Positions 1 to 11,524 of a stretch of DNA of 64,000 nucleotides are shown piece by piece. The notes below the pieces were generated by a model. The model was not told where the DNA came from. It ran no database searches and was given only the letters and a program-made list of their open reading frames with translations. Positions within the stretch are counted from its first letter, which is position 1, and every line of letters starts with the position of its first letter. Location: NCBI GenBank assembly GCA_025667525.1, contig CM046875.1, positions 527,149,079 through 527,213,078 of the forward strand, written 5' to 3'. This DNA comes from Glebionis coronaria (Eukaryota > Streptophyta > Magnoliopsida > Asterales > Asteraceae). The translations under genes were made by a program, and so were the position numbers.

Positions 1-639
1 TTAAAATGAAAATCATATTTTTTTATAAAAATAGAAAATATTACATTCACAAATAGTTTCTTAACTTTATTCCTTATGTATTACACTTTTTGTGACCTCG
101 ATATATTTATAATGTGATATAAATATATAAATTTATTTATATTTTCATATTTTGTGACATTTTAATTCACGCCTTAAGAACGTCATGACTCACCATGACT
201 CACAAAGGCGTGAGGCTTGACCATGCCGCCACGTCACGCCTCATGCTATCTAGAACCTTGGTTATGAGCATATGTGTTTAATAGTTTAGGAGATTGTATA
301 TGGTGTATGTATATATATTTTGATTAATGAAATAGAATAGTAACACATAATTGTCTAGTTCGTTATCTGGTGTTTCATAAAATAAAAATTGAGTATGAAA
401 CGTTGATGGGTATAAGGGTCAACTCACTTTAAAAATCTGTGGATAAATAAAAAACTTTCGTGAGAAAATCAGCTCATGTTCTATAAACTTAACTCTAAAT
501 GGTGCTGTAAAGCAACCTGTTTGAAAGCCTTTATGAAAATGTACACTATAAGCGAACTCTAAATGACACCATAAAATTATAGTAATGTATATAGGTTCAA
601 TCTCATCTGCTAGTGCTTCTTCGTTGCTTGGTCGGGACA
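1..639. other. AT-rich intergenic DNA, no gene seen
   Basis: No coding stretch with recognisable content on either strand. Around 170-260 there are several copies of a GGCGTGA/TCACGCC-like word in both orientations, which may be the remnant of a small transposon, but I could not place ends or a target duplication. Confidence 0.4.
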
Positions 640-2450
640 CATTTATCGATTTCTTTTCATTCTTCCTAGGCTTGCAAGTGACTTACTTCTTTTGGCCGTT
701 CTTGCTATCTTAAGTCTTCCTCTTTTCTATATAAGTTTTTAACTGATTTTGTGCCTGCCCTAAGGGTAAGGGGAAAACTACATGCCCTACTAGTCGGATA
801 GAAGCCTATGCACCTAATCACCTACCATCCTACCTTGTTCATATCGATTCGGAAAGGAGAGACACTCTTTAAAGTTAATAGAAACAATTCCTTTTATAAG
901 CTTAAAAATAGGCGTTGTAAATCAATTCAAATAGATATGAGAATTCCGAACCAGCAACAAGCCCTTTCTCGCCCTATCTAATGCCCTAGGTGAAGGCAGC
1001 GCATGTGAAAGCCGAATTGATCCATTTTTATCGCTCCACATATCTCACGACCCAACACGAATACATCTCTTAGATGGGTGGATGCGAATCCGGATCTATC
1101 AACGGAGCAATTCCACTCCAATCGTCTCAACCCCATATTCAATGAAAGGCTCCGCCGTATCTGACCCCCTCAATATTTCTATCCAGAGTGATTAAGGCGG
1201 CTAAGCCTTTAATCCTGATAAAAGAAATCATTTTCCCACCCTCCATAATGGAACCGGTTTGAGTGAATTACTTACCACAGTCAAAGCCAATAGGGAAATT
1301 CAGGTCAAGAGAGAGTCTCTTTTCGATTAGTGCTTCTCGCACTTCCAATTCATTCCGAGTTAGAATAAGTCAGTTCCTTCCCTCCTTTTGACTTTTTCTA
1401 GGGTAATGTCCTCTTAAATGGATTACTAGTTCCTTCCTTCCTAATAAATGCTAACTCTATCCTCCTCTCTTATAATTTAGGAGATTTCCCCAGCCCATAA
1501 AGAATTGTAGTTATATACAGCTCTTATAATAGAAAAAGAGAGAGTATCCTGAGTATATCACAGCTATAAAAAATGGTAGCACAGAACTGAAACCATTCAC
1601 TGTATCTGACCTCGAGACAATCATTGTAAATAACATTCATAAGCCTTATGTCGCGGGCCTCATGATGGTTCATTCGAGACCGGGAAAGCAACTTTTTCAA
1701 GTGCCAATAGCGGAACGTTCTGTCAATCAGGGAAGGTTTTTGGTGACAAGACCTGGAGATATCAGAAGTGAGAATGCTGACATGAGTAATGATAAATCCT
1801 GTGAAAAACACGATCGCCTGTAAGTGGAAGGTTCTATGCGTTCAGTCAATCTACACAGAGTGAATCGGTCCCTAAGGAACCCCCAAAAGGGTTGCCGTCA
1901 CCGATGGGTACACGAAAGGGATGAAGTTGCTTTGACTAAAGAAACATGCATGTCTTTGGAGCGAATTGGATATTCGGGCCAAGGGCTTCCCCTCTTCCCC
2001 TCACTCTCCTTTCCCTAATATGAACCTTGAGTCATGAAAGCCTTTCTGACTCGACTTGGCCCGGTCGCCTTACGCGACTGGCGCTTAAAAAGGCCAAACT
2101 CTCATCGTAGTCTGGCGACATAACAGGCGGACACTTTTTGTTATCTAAAGGCGAAGACTCTGAAGTGGATGAACACTTAGCCCAGCGGGCGAACATGCCG
2201 GGATCCGGCTCCGCGCACCTGTTGACACCTTTTGAACCACTTTCTAGTGTGCGCTTTCGTTTTTTAATGTCTCGTTCAGCGTCACGAGTCTATAATCCTC
2301 TTTCATTTCAGTGCTCGCCCTTTGAATCTTTAGTAGGGGCCTTTAGTCTTTTGATTAGAGTAGGGGTCGCGAGAGAAGAGAGCGTACTGCCCTGCCATAG
2401 TCACGAGTCTGTTTATAGTCGCGACTACTGTTGATGAGACTGCAATTATA
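640..2450. other. Candidate nuclear insertion of mitochondrial DNA (NUMT)
   Basis: This block is clearly richer in G and C than its flanks and reads like angiosperm mitochondrial intergenic DNA, with short pyrimidine runs and GC-balanced unique sequence rather than AT-rich nuclear spacer. It contains a protein fragment (1533-1823) that looks like a mitochondrial-plasmid DNA polymerase, which supports an organelle origin. The edges are set by the change in base composition and are only approximate. Alternatives are a low-copy nuclear region or an unrecognised transposon. No rRNA, tRNA or standard respiratory gene was recognised in it. Confidence 0.5.
1533..1823 (+). pseudogene. Fragment resembling mitochondrial-plasmid B-type DNA polymerase
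   Basis: An open frame of 96 codons runs from just after a TAG at 1530 to a TAA at 1821, without an ATG, so it is an internal piece. It reads EYPEYITAIKNG, then FTVSDLETIIVNN, then HKPYVAGLMMVHSRPGK. The D-L-E-T in a hydrophobic context fits the Exo I motif (DxE[TS]) of protein-primed B-family DNA polymerases. Those enzymes are encoded by linear mitochondrial plasmids, and fragments of them are common in plant mitochondrial genomes. After about codon 60 the match to that family becomes unclear. A polymerase of this family is many times longer, so this copy cannot be functional. The family call rests on motif memory. Confidence 0.45.
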
Positions 2451-4628
2451 CATAGTCTCATCGTCCAAATCGTGCTTAAAATGTACAAAAATCATGCAAA
2501 AACCTTTATGTTTATTCAATGTGTGATTGTAGGTTCAGATATCGTGAATTCAACAAAAGATTACAAGAAACAAGCAAAAACGAACACAGGAAACGAAGCC
2601 GTATAAAGAACCGGACCCGAGCATTGATTTTCCACAAAAGTCCTTAAAGTTTAAAGAAATTATAAGATTGGTCCCTCGTATTTGAAGACTTTCCACTTTA
2701 TACCCTTATAAAACTCCAAAAATACATTTGGGTCCCTAAGGTTTCAATATTAGTCATTAATAGCCCTTTAAGATTTGTCTTATTGCAAGAAATACCCGTA
2801 TGAAAGATATTGAAGTCATAAGGACTATTTTTGCCAATGGATTAAAGATGTTTGCAAAGACTTTGACCTAATTCAGCTGTTACTAAAGTTTGGAAGAAGT
2901 TGCAAGTTTTTGGGAAGCTCGGGGGGAAAATGTGTGCAATTCCAAACCCGTTTCTACACCAAACCCGACCAACCCATTAAACAAGCCCAATCCCTATGCC
3001 CCTTTACCCGACCAACCCGTTCCACCCGGTCCATTTAATCTGTTAACACTAATCTGTATTAAACAGATTATAATAACAATAAAAGTTGGGCCAAACACCA
3101 CTCAACCCCTAATTATAGATCAAAACACACACATAAACATACACATAAACCTAAAACCCTAACTCTTTAATTAGCCACAATTACACCTCCACAACCTCTA
3201 GATCATCAATTCATGATCCCCTCATCAAAACCCCACCCCCAAATGGCCACCTCACCACTGTGGAACCCTCTACGAGCCTCTCCTCCTCATGTCACTTTCC
3301 CTCAATACCAAGAAGGAGACAGGATCAATGCCTATAGCTTAATACTTCCTCCCTAATGTTTCTTGGACGATCCAGATTGCTTGTAAACAGCTATCACACC
3401 TCAGATATTACATGGGCACTATTTTGACCAAATTCTTCATTTTCAAAATTCAAAAATCAAGGGGCATTTATGTTATAATGTATGCTAGGGTTTGTACATG
3501 TTTTAGTAGTTCTAGAATTGTCCTAAGACGACTATAAAAGGAGCCCCAACATGTGGTAAGCCCTTGTGTTCCAGCCTTTTGTAAAATTTTAAATTAATGA
3601 AAGTATAATTTTTAATTTTATAAAGCAAGCTAAGTTCCATTTATTTTCTACACTTTAACTTTAAGTTGTTTAATTTTTATAAAAGTAGTATAGTTTTATC
3701 AAAAGTTCTTTTTGGTTCAAAGATATTTGGTCAAATGGGTTTTGGGATCCTATGGTTTATGTTTGATCATAACCTAGTGAGTTGACAAACTCGAAAGGTA
3801 GTGAAGGCATAAGCGATAGTTAATTTCTGTTTTGGTTACCCTTTATTGATTTGCAAAAGTGTTTACAAAGTGTGGTTTTTTAACTATGGTTCTTAAATCT
3901 TTCCAAGTTTATTTTTTTATGGTTCTAATCTCTCACTGTATCAATACTTGGTAACATTTGAGTAACAACAAAATCTTAACAAGTATGGATGCTTGAAGTT
4001 TGGTGTTGTTTGTTGTGGAATGTGCAGGTCTCACAATTCTTATCCCACACCTTTCCTTTTCTTATTTTCCCTTTTTAGTATGTTGTAGGCTTGCAGCAAA
4101 GGGAACCACAAGACATATTCAACAAGCTCATTTGTTCATCAAAACAAGGAAAAGCTACTGGCATCCACTATATGTAAAGTGTGAACTCCCTTTTCTTATT
4201 TTCTTGAAAATTGTATGTTTTATGTGAATTTGTACTTGCCTGCTGCTACTTTGTTGCTTATTGCTTGAATTGTGTTATTTAGTGTTTGATGCATGATGTT
4301 GGTAGATTAGAGTTGTTTTGGTTTGATTTTTATGAAATCTCTTTGTTAATCTTTGTTAATAGAAAATAAGGGTGTGTTTGGGTTAAATGTTTAAACAGTC
4401 TTAGGGTGACAACTAGGTTGCACATTAATTGCATTCATTTTGTCTGTGTTAGAATAGGTGATTTTAGACTTTGGTTTCATTAGTTTTAGTATAGAGTAAA
4501 ATTTGCATACTTTGTTTTCAAAACAGCATAAACACATCCAATTAGACCTAGGCTTGATTTGAAAGAATTAGACCTAGGAATCTTTTGCATTGTTAGTTCT
4601 TAGGTATGTTTATGTCTGCTTATTGATA
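2451..4628. other. Intergenic region, no gene recognised
   Basis: No coding sequence I can name. At 3533-3541 there is a TATAAAAGG box followed by a stretch resembling the promoter end of a Copia LTR, possibly an old solo-LTR remnant, but no paired copy is visible. A short exon-like stretch follows an AG at about 4097 without recognisable homology. Directly before Copia-1 lies the pentamer GTTTA (4629-4633), its target-site duplication. Confidence 0.4.
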
Positions 4629-4633
4629 GTTTA

Positions 4634-5139
4634 TGTTGATCCCTTTGGTTGGATCTATATTTTGTTAAGAATTAGTATAGTAGTTTGTAATCAAACTAAA
4701 ACACTTTGAGCACTCTTACTAACACTAAATAAGTTATGCGGAATCTAACTTATAAAGCATAGAAGAACAGAATTACTTTTAACTATTCGATTCTCTTATT
4801 AATCGACTTGAATGAGGTACATAAAAGACATTGTACCTATGTTCCTTTTATAGAGTAAGGAACCCTAGAAACCTTAGAATATTCTATAAAGATAACTATA
4901 TCACGACGATATATTATCAATATTCTAACTATTTAAGTATATCACATAAGATATACTATAACTATAACTATGACATATCTTATACAAAGATATATTCGTC
5001 CCAATCAACATAGCAGTACTTACTTTATAAGTAGTAGTACTTACTATGTACCCGCGTTAATACTAACGGTACTTACATAACACTGACAGTACTTAAAATA
5101 CACTAACGGTACTTGACACTTAACAAATAATTCCCAACA
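4634..5139 (-). repeat. Copia-1 3' LTR (506 bp)
   Basis: Pairs with 15062-15567 over the whole length. On the minus strand it begins TGTTGGGAATT and ends GGGATCAACA. A TATAAAAGG box lies at 4844-4852 (minus). The first 130 bp on that strand (5012-5115) hold five copies of the AGCGGTACTT-like word that recurs through this element. Confidence 0.95.
5012..5115. repeat. Copia-1 motif cluster in 3' LTR
   Basis: Words AGCAGTACTT (5012), AGTAGTACTT (about 5034), AACGGTACTT (5065), GACAGTACTT (5085) and AACGGTACTT (5105), spaced 20-30 bp. The matching cluster in the 5' LTR is at 15440-15543. It lies in presumed U3, 25-130 bp from the LTR end, the same place as the cluster of the unrelated motif in the Copia-2 LTR. 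Confidence 0.85.
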
Positions 5140-5154
5140 ATCCTCCCCTAAACA
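5140..5154 (-). other. Copia-1 polypurine tract
   Basis: On the minus strand this reads GTTTAGGGGAGGAT directly before the 3' LTR, the primer site for plus-strand synthesis. Copia-2 carries the same tract at 54658-54671. Confidence 0.9.
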
Positions 5155-5569
5155 AGAAATGATAACTTGTTGTCTTCTTGTTTCTCTTGTACTGGATGTA
5201 TTAAAATACATGTCTTCAGTCTTTCCTTCATCCTTGGATTGAACTTGGTAATTTGTATTTGTATCCAACTGAATGTAGCCAAACACTTCAAATGTAGATC
5301 TTCTTCTGAAAAGATAATCTTCAAACATTATGAGTATCATCTTTGTCTTCAAACTATGATCTTCTTGTGTCTTGTAAACATTCACTTATCTTTGCAGCAT
5401 CGGTTATTGTCTTCTTGAGTTAAATCTTTGAACTCTGAATCATGAACCTTTGTCTTGATTTGGTGAGACAAAACCTTCTAAGTATTTTTCTTTGAATACT
5501 TCTTTGCTTGCAATCTTCATACATGAAATAAAATAGTTAACAACAAAAACCAATCTGTATTGGCTTCAT

Positions 5570-5865
5570 GCTTTTTAGCAAATCACCAGCTATCAACGGA
5601 TTTGATAAATTCTTTACCAGTTAGCCATACACTCTGGAATAGCCAATACTTTATTCATAAAGAATAAGGTGTAATGAAAACCTTACAATTTTTGGTAAAT
5701 TGTCAACCATCAACGGATTTGATAAAGTCTTTACCTAGACCGTTTGTCTACTAGCCAACTCTTTGTCTTGAAACAAGGTGAGTTAGAACCGTATAGTTTT
5801 TAGCAAACTATCACCTTTCAACGGATTTGATAAGTCTTTACCACAATTCGTTTGCTTATGGACTA
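5570..5865. repeat. Degenerate tandem repeat, about 110-117 bp, three copies
   Basis: Three units share CAACGGATTTGATAA followed by TCTTTACC, at about 5594, 5711 and 5819. They lie in the non-coding part of Copia-1 between the end of ORF3 and the PPT. Function unknown. The remaining bases of 5155-5935 contain no gene. Confidence 0.75.
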
Positions 5866-5935
5866 GCTAGTTCTTATGTGTGTTAGACATGGTGAACTGA
5901 GAACCATTTGTGAAGTGTGACTGAAAGTCAAACAC

Positions 5936-7702
5936 TTAAGGCTCTTTCTCAGCTTCTTCCTCATCTTTCAAATCCTTGATTTGTTGTTTAACCATTCTGA
6001 TCAACTCCAAAGCATCAGCAGATTCTTCTGTAACCTCCAATTGTTTTTCTAACATCCTTTCCAACAATTTTCTTTTGAAAGGGTAAGTTTTCTCTTGCAT
6101 CATATAGTATGTAACATCATCTACATCCAAAATATGCAATCCACATGACCTATAATATCTCCAGTAACTAGGAACCTGATTCTCTAATTCTTTCAACATT
6201 TCTTGATCACAATTGTGTGGTTCATACATAAAGAGAAATTCCCAGTATAATAGTGATACTTCAGTTTTACCTGCACTGGCTTCTTGAACTAACCTTGAAA
6301 GATCTTGAATATCTTGTCTGTCAAGAATGTGAAGAATATCCTCCAAAAGTCTGAATATCCTTTTTGTGCCATCAGTTCTCTGAATTCCATGAGCTTCAAG
6401 TCCTTTAGACATAGAGTAAATCCATTTAGCAATGGATGCTCTTTTTCCAAAAATCTATGTATCAATACATTGATCTTCAGATTTTACAATCTTCAAGTAC
6501 TTCTTCAAGCTCTCATCATCATCACTATCTTCTGCTATTGATTTAGCCCTCTTGGCTTTCTTCTTTGTCTTTGTTGACCTTTTCCTTTTAACACCCTTGG
6601 AAGTTCCCTCAAGTTCTGTTGAACCCTCTTCCAAGTTTGTATGTACCGTCTCCTCAATATGTACTGTTGTATGTAATGTTGACTGTGTATGTACTGCTTG
6701 TACATTTTCAGTCTGAGCAATATCTTGAGTTTCAACTTCTGCATTCATTCTTTGAGCAGTCTCTTCCTCCCTTGAACTTACCTTCTCCTTTCTATTCTTC
6801 CTCACATAAGTGGTCTTGATAGGTGGAGATGTATTTGTAGGTTCAGTAGTACTTGGCTCAACTCTAGGAGTACTACCATATTGTCTTTGTTATTGTAGAT
6901 GTCTCTTAAACTCTTCAACAGCTTTTCTATCTGCTTCAGATCCAATCTCAACAAAATTTAATTCAGTTCTCTTATTTTGCTCATACAAAGTCCTGATTTC
7001 TTCAAAATTCTTCTTGACCAGCTGAATATGAGTAAAACCCTTAACTTTCTTCAGAAAATTCATTATTTGATTCCTAATCTGCATAGTAGTTGGAAGCTTA
7101 ATCTTTTCTTTTCTTCTCTTTTCAGCAAAGAATCTTTGTTGCTCCCTTACCAGATCATCAATCAATTTTGACTTCTCTTCTTCATCATATGCATCTCTCT
7201 CTTCAGCTATTAATGAGTCTGCAAGAAGCTCACTTGCATGTAATTCAGCTTGAATCCTGTCATACTCTTGTATGTTCCATTCTTGCTATATTCTTTTAGC
7301 TTCTAGCAAATGCTGTTTTGCTACAAGTTCTTCTTGTAATTCATTTTCACGAATTTGTGCTTGCATTCTGTAAGCAAATTCCTCATCATGGTCCAATTGA
7401 TTAAATCTGTACATGACTTTGTTTATATCATCATCTGAATCACTTTCATCTTCAGATTCTGATAATATTTGCTTCTTCCCCTTATCCTTTGGATCAATCT
7501 TAGGTAGCTTCTTCTTCAGCTTGGTAGATCTTTCCTCATTAGCTTGCTGTTGAATAACTATACCTTTAGTAGGGTGTGAAGCTTGAACTTTCTTACCTTG
7601 AATTTGATTCTTTTTGGCAAGAACTTCTTGTTGTGTCTTTTTCTCTGCCTCTACATGTTTAGTCTTCTCAACTAAATTCTTCTTTCTTAAGTCAAGCAGC
7701 AA
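5936..7702 (-). pseudogene. Copia-1 ORF3, C-terminal half (broken)
   Basis: Continuation of the third ORF, broken into four open stretches by stops or frameshifts (about 7702-7286, 7165-6890, 6805-6455, 6412-5936). The order is a charged coiled-coil-like region (long E/K/Q runs, EKKTQQEVLAKKNQ), a basic segment (RNQIMNFLKKVKGFTHIQL), a Ser/Thr/His linker with repeated VHT, and a C-terminal domain containing ILDRQDIQDLSRLV, a W..FLFMYEP stretch and a YYMMQEKTYP stretch. The C-terminal domain matches the end of ORF3 in Copia-2 (54168-54600: LYREDLADLWRLM, YLLVDVEYPMSKEVL). The protein's function is unknown. Confidence 0.8.
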
Positions 7703-7757
7703 TTGGGATAAAGTCTCATCTTCTCCAAAAGGAGTTTGACTTTATAGTGAAGGATGA

Positions 7758-9566
7758 TCACCAGGCGGTACTTGCAATCGGCTTAGTTGGCTTAGCAGTA
7801 CTTGGGTCTTCAACAATGTCAGTAGTACTTGCAGTCGGCTTAGTTGGCTTAGCAGTACTTAGATCTTCAACAATGTTGATTTCACCAGTATTAGACACAC
7901 TTGTTTCTTCAATCACTTGTGTATCCCCTGATACTCTTTCTTCTATAGAAGCCATCATTTCAAATTGCACCTCTTCAGTCTTGTCTGATTCATTGCTCAT
8001 TCTTGATCTAGACAATACTTGCAAAGTCTGTTTCCTTTGAAACCATACTTGTCTTTGTGGTGATGGAGTTGAATATACAGGAAACTGAATGTTAATTTCC
8101 TCCAACTTCTCATAGAAAGCACTCCAATTTGTTTGAAGTGGTGATTGAGTTGGTGGTGTTGGCTGAGTTACCAATCTTTCTTCAACTTGTGGCTCCTCAT
8201 GAGTAGGTTGTGGTTTTTCCTGTTGAATCTCCATGTTTGAAGGTCCATCCACACTAGTCTCTAAACCAGTTCCATCTTCATTAGTCCCCATGAAATCTTC
8301 ATCCAATTCAAAATTGATATCATTTCCAGAGATCCTTGTCTGATTATCAGAAGAAGGTGGTTGTTCTTCATAATTCCTCCCCTGTTTGGTTGCATTCAGT
8401 TGCCTTTTCTTGTGGTTCCTGAATCTTTGCTTCTTGATTGCAGACTTCTGAATAGATCTATGTTTCCTCATCCAAGGTGACACTTTGTTCCTTAACTTGA
8501 TTAGGCTAGCTTCTAATTCCGCAATTTTCTTGTCTTGAACAAGCTTTTCTTTCTGCAACACCTGTACCTGTTGGGACAAACTTGTACACAAAGCAGTTAA
8601 ATTTGCAACATCCACCACCTCTGGTGCTTGTGCTTGTGGTGAACCACTAGCAGCAATAGAAGCAGCAGGTGTGTGGATCATCTCATCAGTGTTTGGTGGA
8701 ACACCAACATTGTGAGAAGAAGATTGTGAATCTTCTAGGGAATGGGAACTCTGGTGAGAAGGAGTTTTCTGAGAAGCACTAGGATTGCTAGGTTCCTCAC
8801 CTTCTTGATTGGCAGGTTGGGCTAACATATGAGCAAACAATGGTGTAATTGTTCCTGTAAAGGCATTGCCTTGTTTGGTCAAGAAAGAGAAAGATCTCTT
8901 TGTGAATGTAGGAACATCCCATGTATCAGTTAACTCTGGTAGGTTAGGTATTTGGTCACTAACTAAAGTCTGAATGAATTTAGGATACATTAAAAACTTT
9001 TTAGTCCCTTCCAAATTCCTAGTCATGCCTTCAAAAATTAATTTTAAAAAATTAAAAACCCTGTTATTTGCTAGACAAACACCAGCTGATGCCAATGCAA
9101 CAGGAATTTGATCAAAAGATGTACTTTTAGAGCTTAAACAGTGAATAATAGCATGAAAAAGCAATTTCCATTGAGGTGAAAATAAAGCTTTAAAGAAAGT
9201 AAGACTTTCCCTACCACCTACATAGCCCATGGCTGCAAGGCCATCATGAATCTCTGTATTATTAAGCATACTAAATCCATTTTCATCATTTAATCTCAAA
9301 CTTGCTCTTAGCAGTACCTTAGTTACATATATGTGTCTATGATTTACCCTAGCCTTAATGCAAGGTTGATCAAACCGAGTACCTAATACAGAAGTATTCC
9401 AAAATTGTTCAACAATAGAAATAGAGACAACTAGACTTACAGTGAGTGTAAAGCGAACATGACTTCGAGATAGGAAACCAAGCATCTCATGGAAACCAAA
9501 AGAGTCATCATTCGTAGCAAGATTCGCAACCAAATTATGCTTAGAGATTACTTGTAAAGCAGCCAT
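7758..9566 (-). pseudogene. Copia-1 ORF3, N-terminal half (unknown function)
   Basis: The open frame extends upstream to 9800, but the ATG at 9566 (MAALQVISKHN) is the likely start because it aligns with the start of ORF3 in Copia-2, and the upstream part is motif-rich spacer. That gives about 602 codons. A helical, hydrophobic domain of about 180 residues comes first (IVEQFWNT, AAMGYVGGRESLTFF, PQWKLLFHAIIHCLS, VFNFLKLIFEGM, YPKFIQTLV). A Ser/Pro/Gln-rich stretch, a coiled-coil segment (LSQQVQVLQKEKLVQDKK) and an acidic tail follow. No retroviral envelope features are evident: no clear signal peptide, cysteine pattern or C-terminal membrane anchor. The frame closes at 7758; 7702-5936 is its broken continuation. 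Similar proteins occur, from memory, in Asteraceae databases, sometimes auto-labelled as longin-like; I could not verify this. Confidence 0.8.
7764..7878. repeat. 57-bp in-frame tandem repeat carrying the Copia-1 motif
   Basis: Two 57-bp units (7765-7821 and 7822-7878) each hold two GCGGTACTT/GCAGTACTT words. On the minus strand each encodes 19 residues of the form VEDxSTAKPTKPxAST. The period is a multiple of three, so the repeat grew without breaking the ORF3 frame. Confidence 0.85.
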
Positions 9567-9965
9567 TAGTATTTTTGATGATCGAAAAATTAGAGAGAAG
9601 GTTATATAATCAAGAGATAAAAATAAAAGATTAGGTGAATCAATTGTATAATTGGAGTAAGTATTTAAGTAAATAACAAACCCAAGCGCGAAGAAACCGC
9701 CGAATTTACAAAAGAGACCCTTAATGGTACAACGGACATGTAGCAGTACATGGAACATAAGCGGTACTTGAATTTGTGCTAGCGGTACTTGGAGTGACAA
9801 TGGTACCTCACAATTTTGACCAGTTCATGCTTTCCATTAACAATGTAACCTCTTTTATCTTTTTCTATTAACCTGCAATTACATCAAAAACACAAAAAAT
9901 AGACTATACAATAAAAATTATAAAAATTTGTACAGCTATTACCTCCCCTCAACATATGCAGCTTG
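9567..9965. other. Copia-1 pol-ORF3 spacer with motif cluster
   Basis: Non-coding leader between the RNase H stop and the likely ORF3 start. At 9725-9805 it holds five motif words: ATGGTACAAC, AGCAGTACAT, AGCGGTACTT, AGCGGTACTT and ATGGTACCTC. The same spacer in Copia-2 holds its own motif. No other signal seen. Confidence 0.7.
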
Positions 9966-10523
9966 TTATTGGTTGAGCATACCAATGTGTGTCACCAAGA
10001 ATTCGAATCTCTTTGCATCAAATGCCTTGGTCAACAAATCAGCTACATTGTTGTCTGTATGAATCTTCAAGACTTGAATAAGCTTTTTGTCATAAGCATC
10101 TCTTATAAAGTGATGTCTTATTTCAATATGCTTGGTCTTGGAGTGAAATACTGGATTCTTGACAATGCATATAGTACTTTCATTATTAATGTATATCTTG
10201 GTGTTCATGAAGTTAAACCCATAGTCCAACAATTGATTTTCAATCTAAAGTACTTGTCCACAGCAATGAGCAGCAGCTACATATTCAGCTTCAGTTGTAG
10301 AAGTAGCAACAATGGTTTGCTTCTTACACTGCCATGATATGAGTCTTCTGCCTAGGAATTGACAACCTCCTGTTGTGGATTTCCTATCATGATTAGCTCC
10401 AGCATAATCACTGTCTGAGTAAGCTTCCAATTCAAAGGTGGAATCTCTAGGATACCATAATCCTAAATTGGGTTGACTTTTAAGATATTTAAAAATCTTC
10501 TTCACATCATGTAGATGTGACAC
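9966..10523 (-). pseudogene. Copia-1 RNase H domain
   Basis: Two open stretches (10523-10245, 10232-9966) encode the Copia RNase H: EAYSDSDYAGANHDRKSTTGG, SWQCKKQTIVATSTTEAEYVA, then HSKTKHIEIRHHFIRDAYDK and NVADLLTKAFD. The catalytic acidic residues in SDSDYAG and TEAEYVA are visible. A stop between the stretches breaks the frame. It degrades the RNA strand during reverse transcription and is the last part of pol. Confidence 0.9.
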
Positions 10524-10535
10524 CTTTGGATGAAC

Positions 10536-11421
10536 TTAGAACCTTAAACAGGCACACACAGCAAACATAATATCTGGCCTTAAAGCAGTAAGATACATCA
10601 ATGAACCAATCATTGATCTGTAAAGATGAATATCAACATCTTCTCCATGTTCATCTTTTGATAAGGACTTCTTGGCTTCAAAAGGTGTGCTTGTACTCCT
10701 TGTATCCATACATGAAAATTTCTTCAAGATTTCAGCAACATATTTATCTTGGCTGATAAATATTCCATCTTTCCTTTGTTTGACTTGCAGTCCTAAAAAG
10801 AAAGTTAGTTCTACCATAGAACTCATTTCAAATCTTCCTTTCATCAAAGCTTCAAACTCTTCACACACCATGTCTTCTTGGTAGAACCAAAAATGATGTC
10901 ATCAACATAAACTTAAACTAGAATGATATCTTTAGCATTCTTCTTGATGAACAGAGTTTTGTCAATGGTTCCTCTCCTATATCCATGTTCTAGCAGAAAA
11001 TTGGATAAGGTTGCATACCAGGCTCTTGGAGCTTGATGCAGACCATAAAGTGCTTTGATAACCTTGTAGACTCTATTGGGGAATTTAGGATCTACAAAAC
11101 CTGGAGGTTGTGAAACATATACCTCATCTGAAATAGTACCATATAGAAAGGCACTTTTCACATCCATTTGATAGACTATAAATCCCATATATGATGCAAA
11201 GGCAAAAAATAACCTAATGGCTTCTATCCTTGTCACTGGTGTAAAACCTCATCATAGTCTATCCCTTCTTCCTGTCTATAGCCTTGAGCAACAAGTCTTG
11301 CCTTGTTCCTCACAACAACTCCTCTTTCATCCTTCTTATTCCTAAAAACCCATCTAGTACCAATTACTCTTTTACCTGAGGGAAGATCCACAATAATCCA
11401 AACTTTTTGTAGCTCAGGCAT
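10536..11421 (-). pseudogene. Copia-1 reverse transcriptase domain
   Basis: Three open stretches cover the Copia [74 protein letters not shown], then MVELTFFLGLQVKQRKDGIF. The catalytic YVDD box is encoded at 10898-10909 and is preceded by an in-frame TAA. A frameshift lies near 11235 (after YDEVLHQ). All key blocks are recognisable, but the enzyme cannot be made as one chain. Confidence 0.92.
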
Positions 11422-11524
11422 CTACCCAACTTTCTTCATCAAGAGCCTGAGAAACATTTTTGGGCTCTACTTGAGATAAGAAATAGGCAAACAAACAATG
11501 TTGAGTATCTTTATGATTTGTTCT

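Noticed and set aside
2890..3162. Pro/Asn-rich frame of 90 codons
   Set aside because: Low-complexity composition and no start context or homology that I recognise.
9567..9800. Upstream extension of Copia-1 ORF3 to 9800
   Set aside because: The extension translates the motif-rich spacer. The ATG at 9566 aligns with the start of ORF3 in Copia-2.
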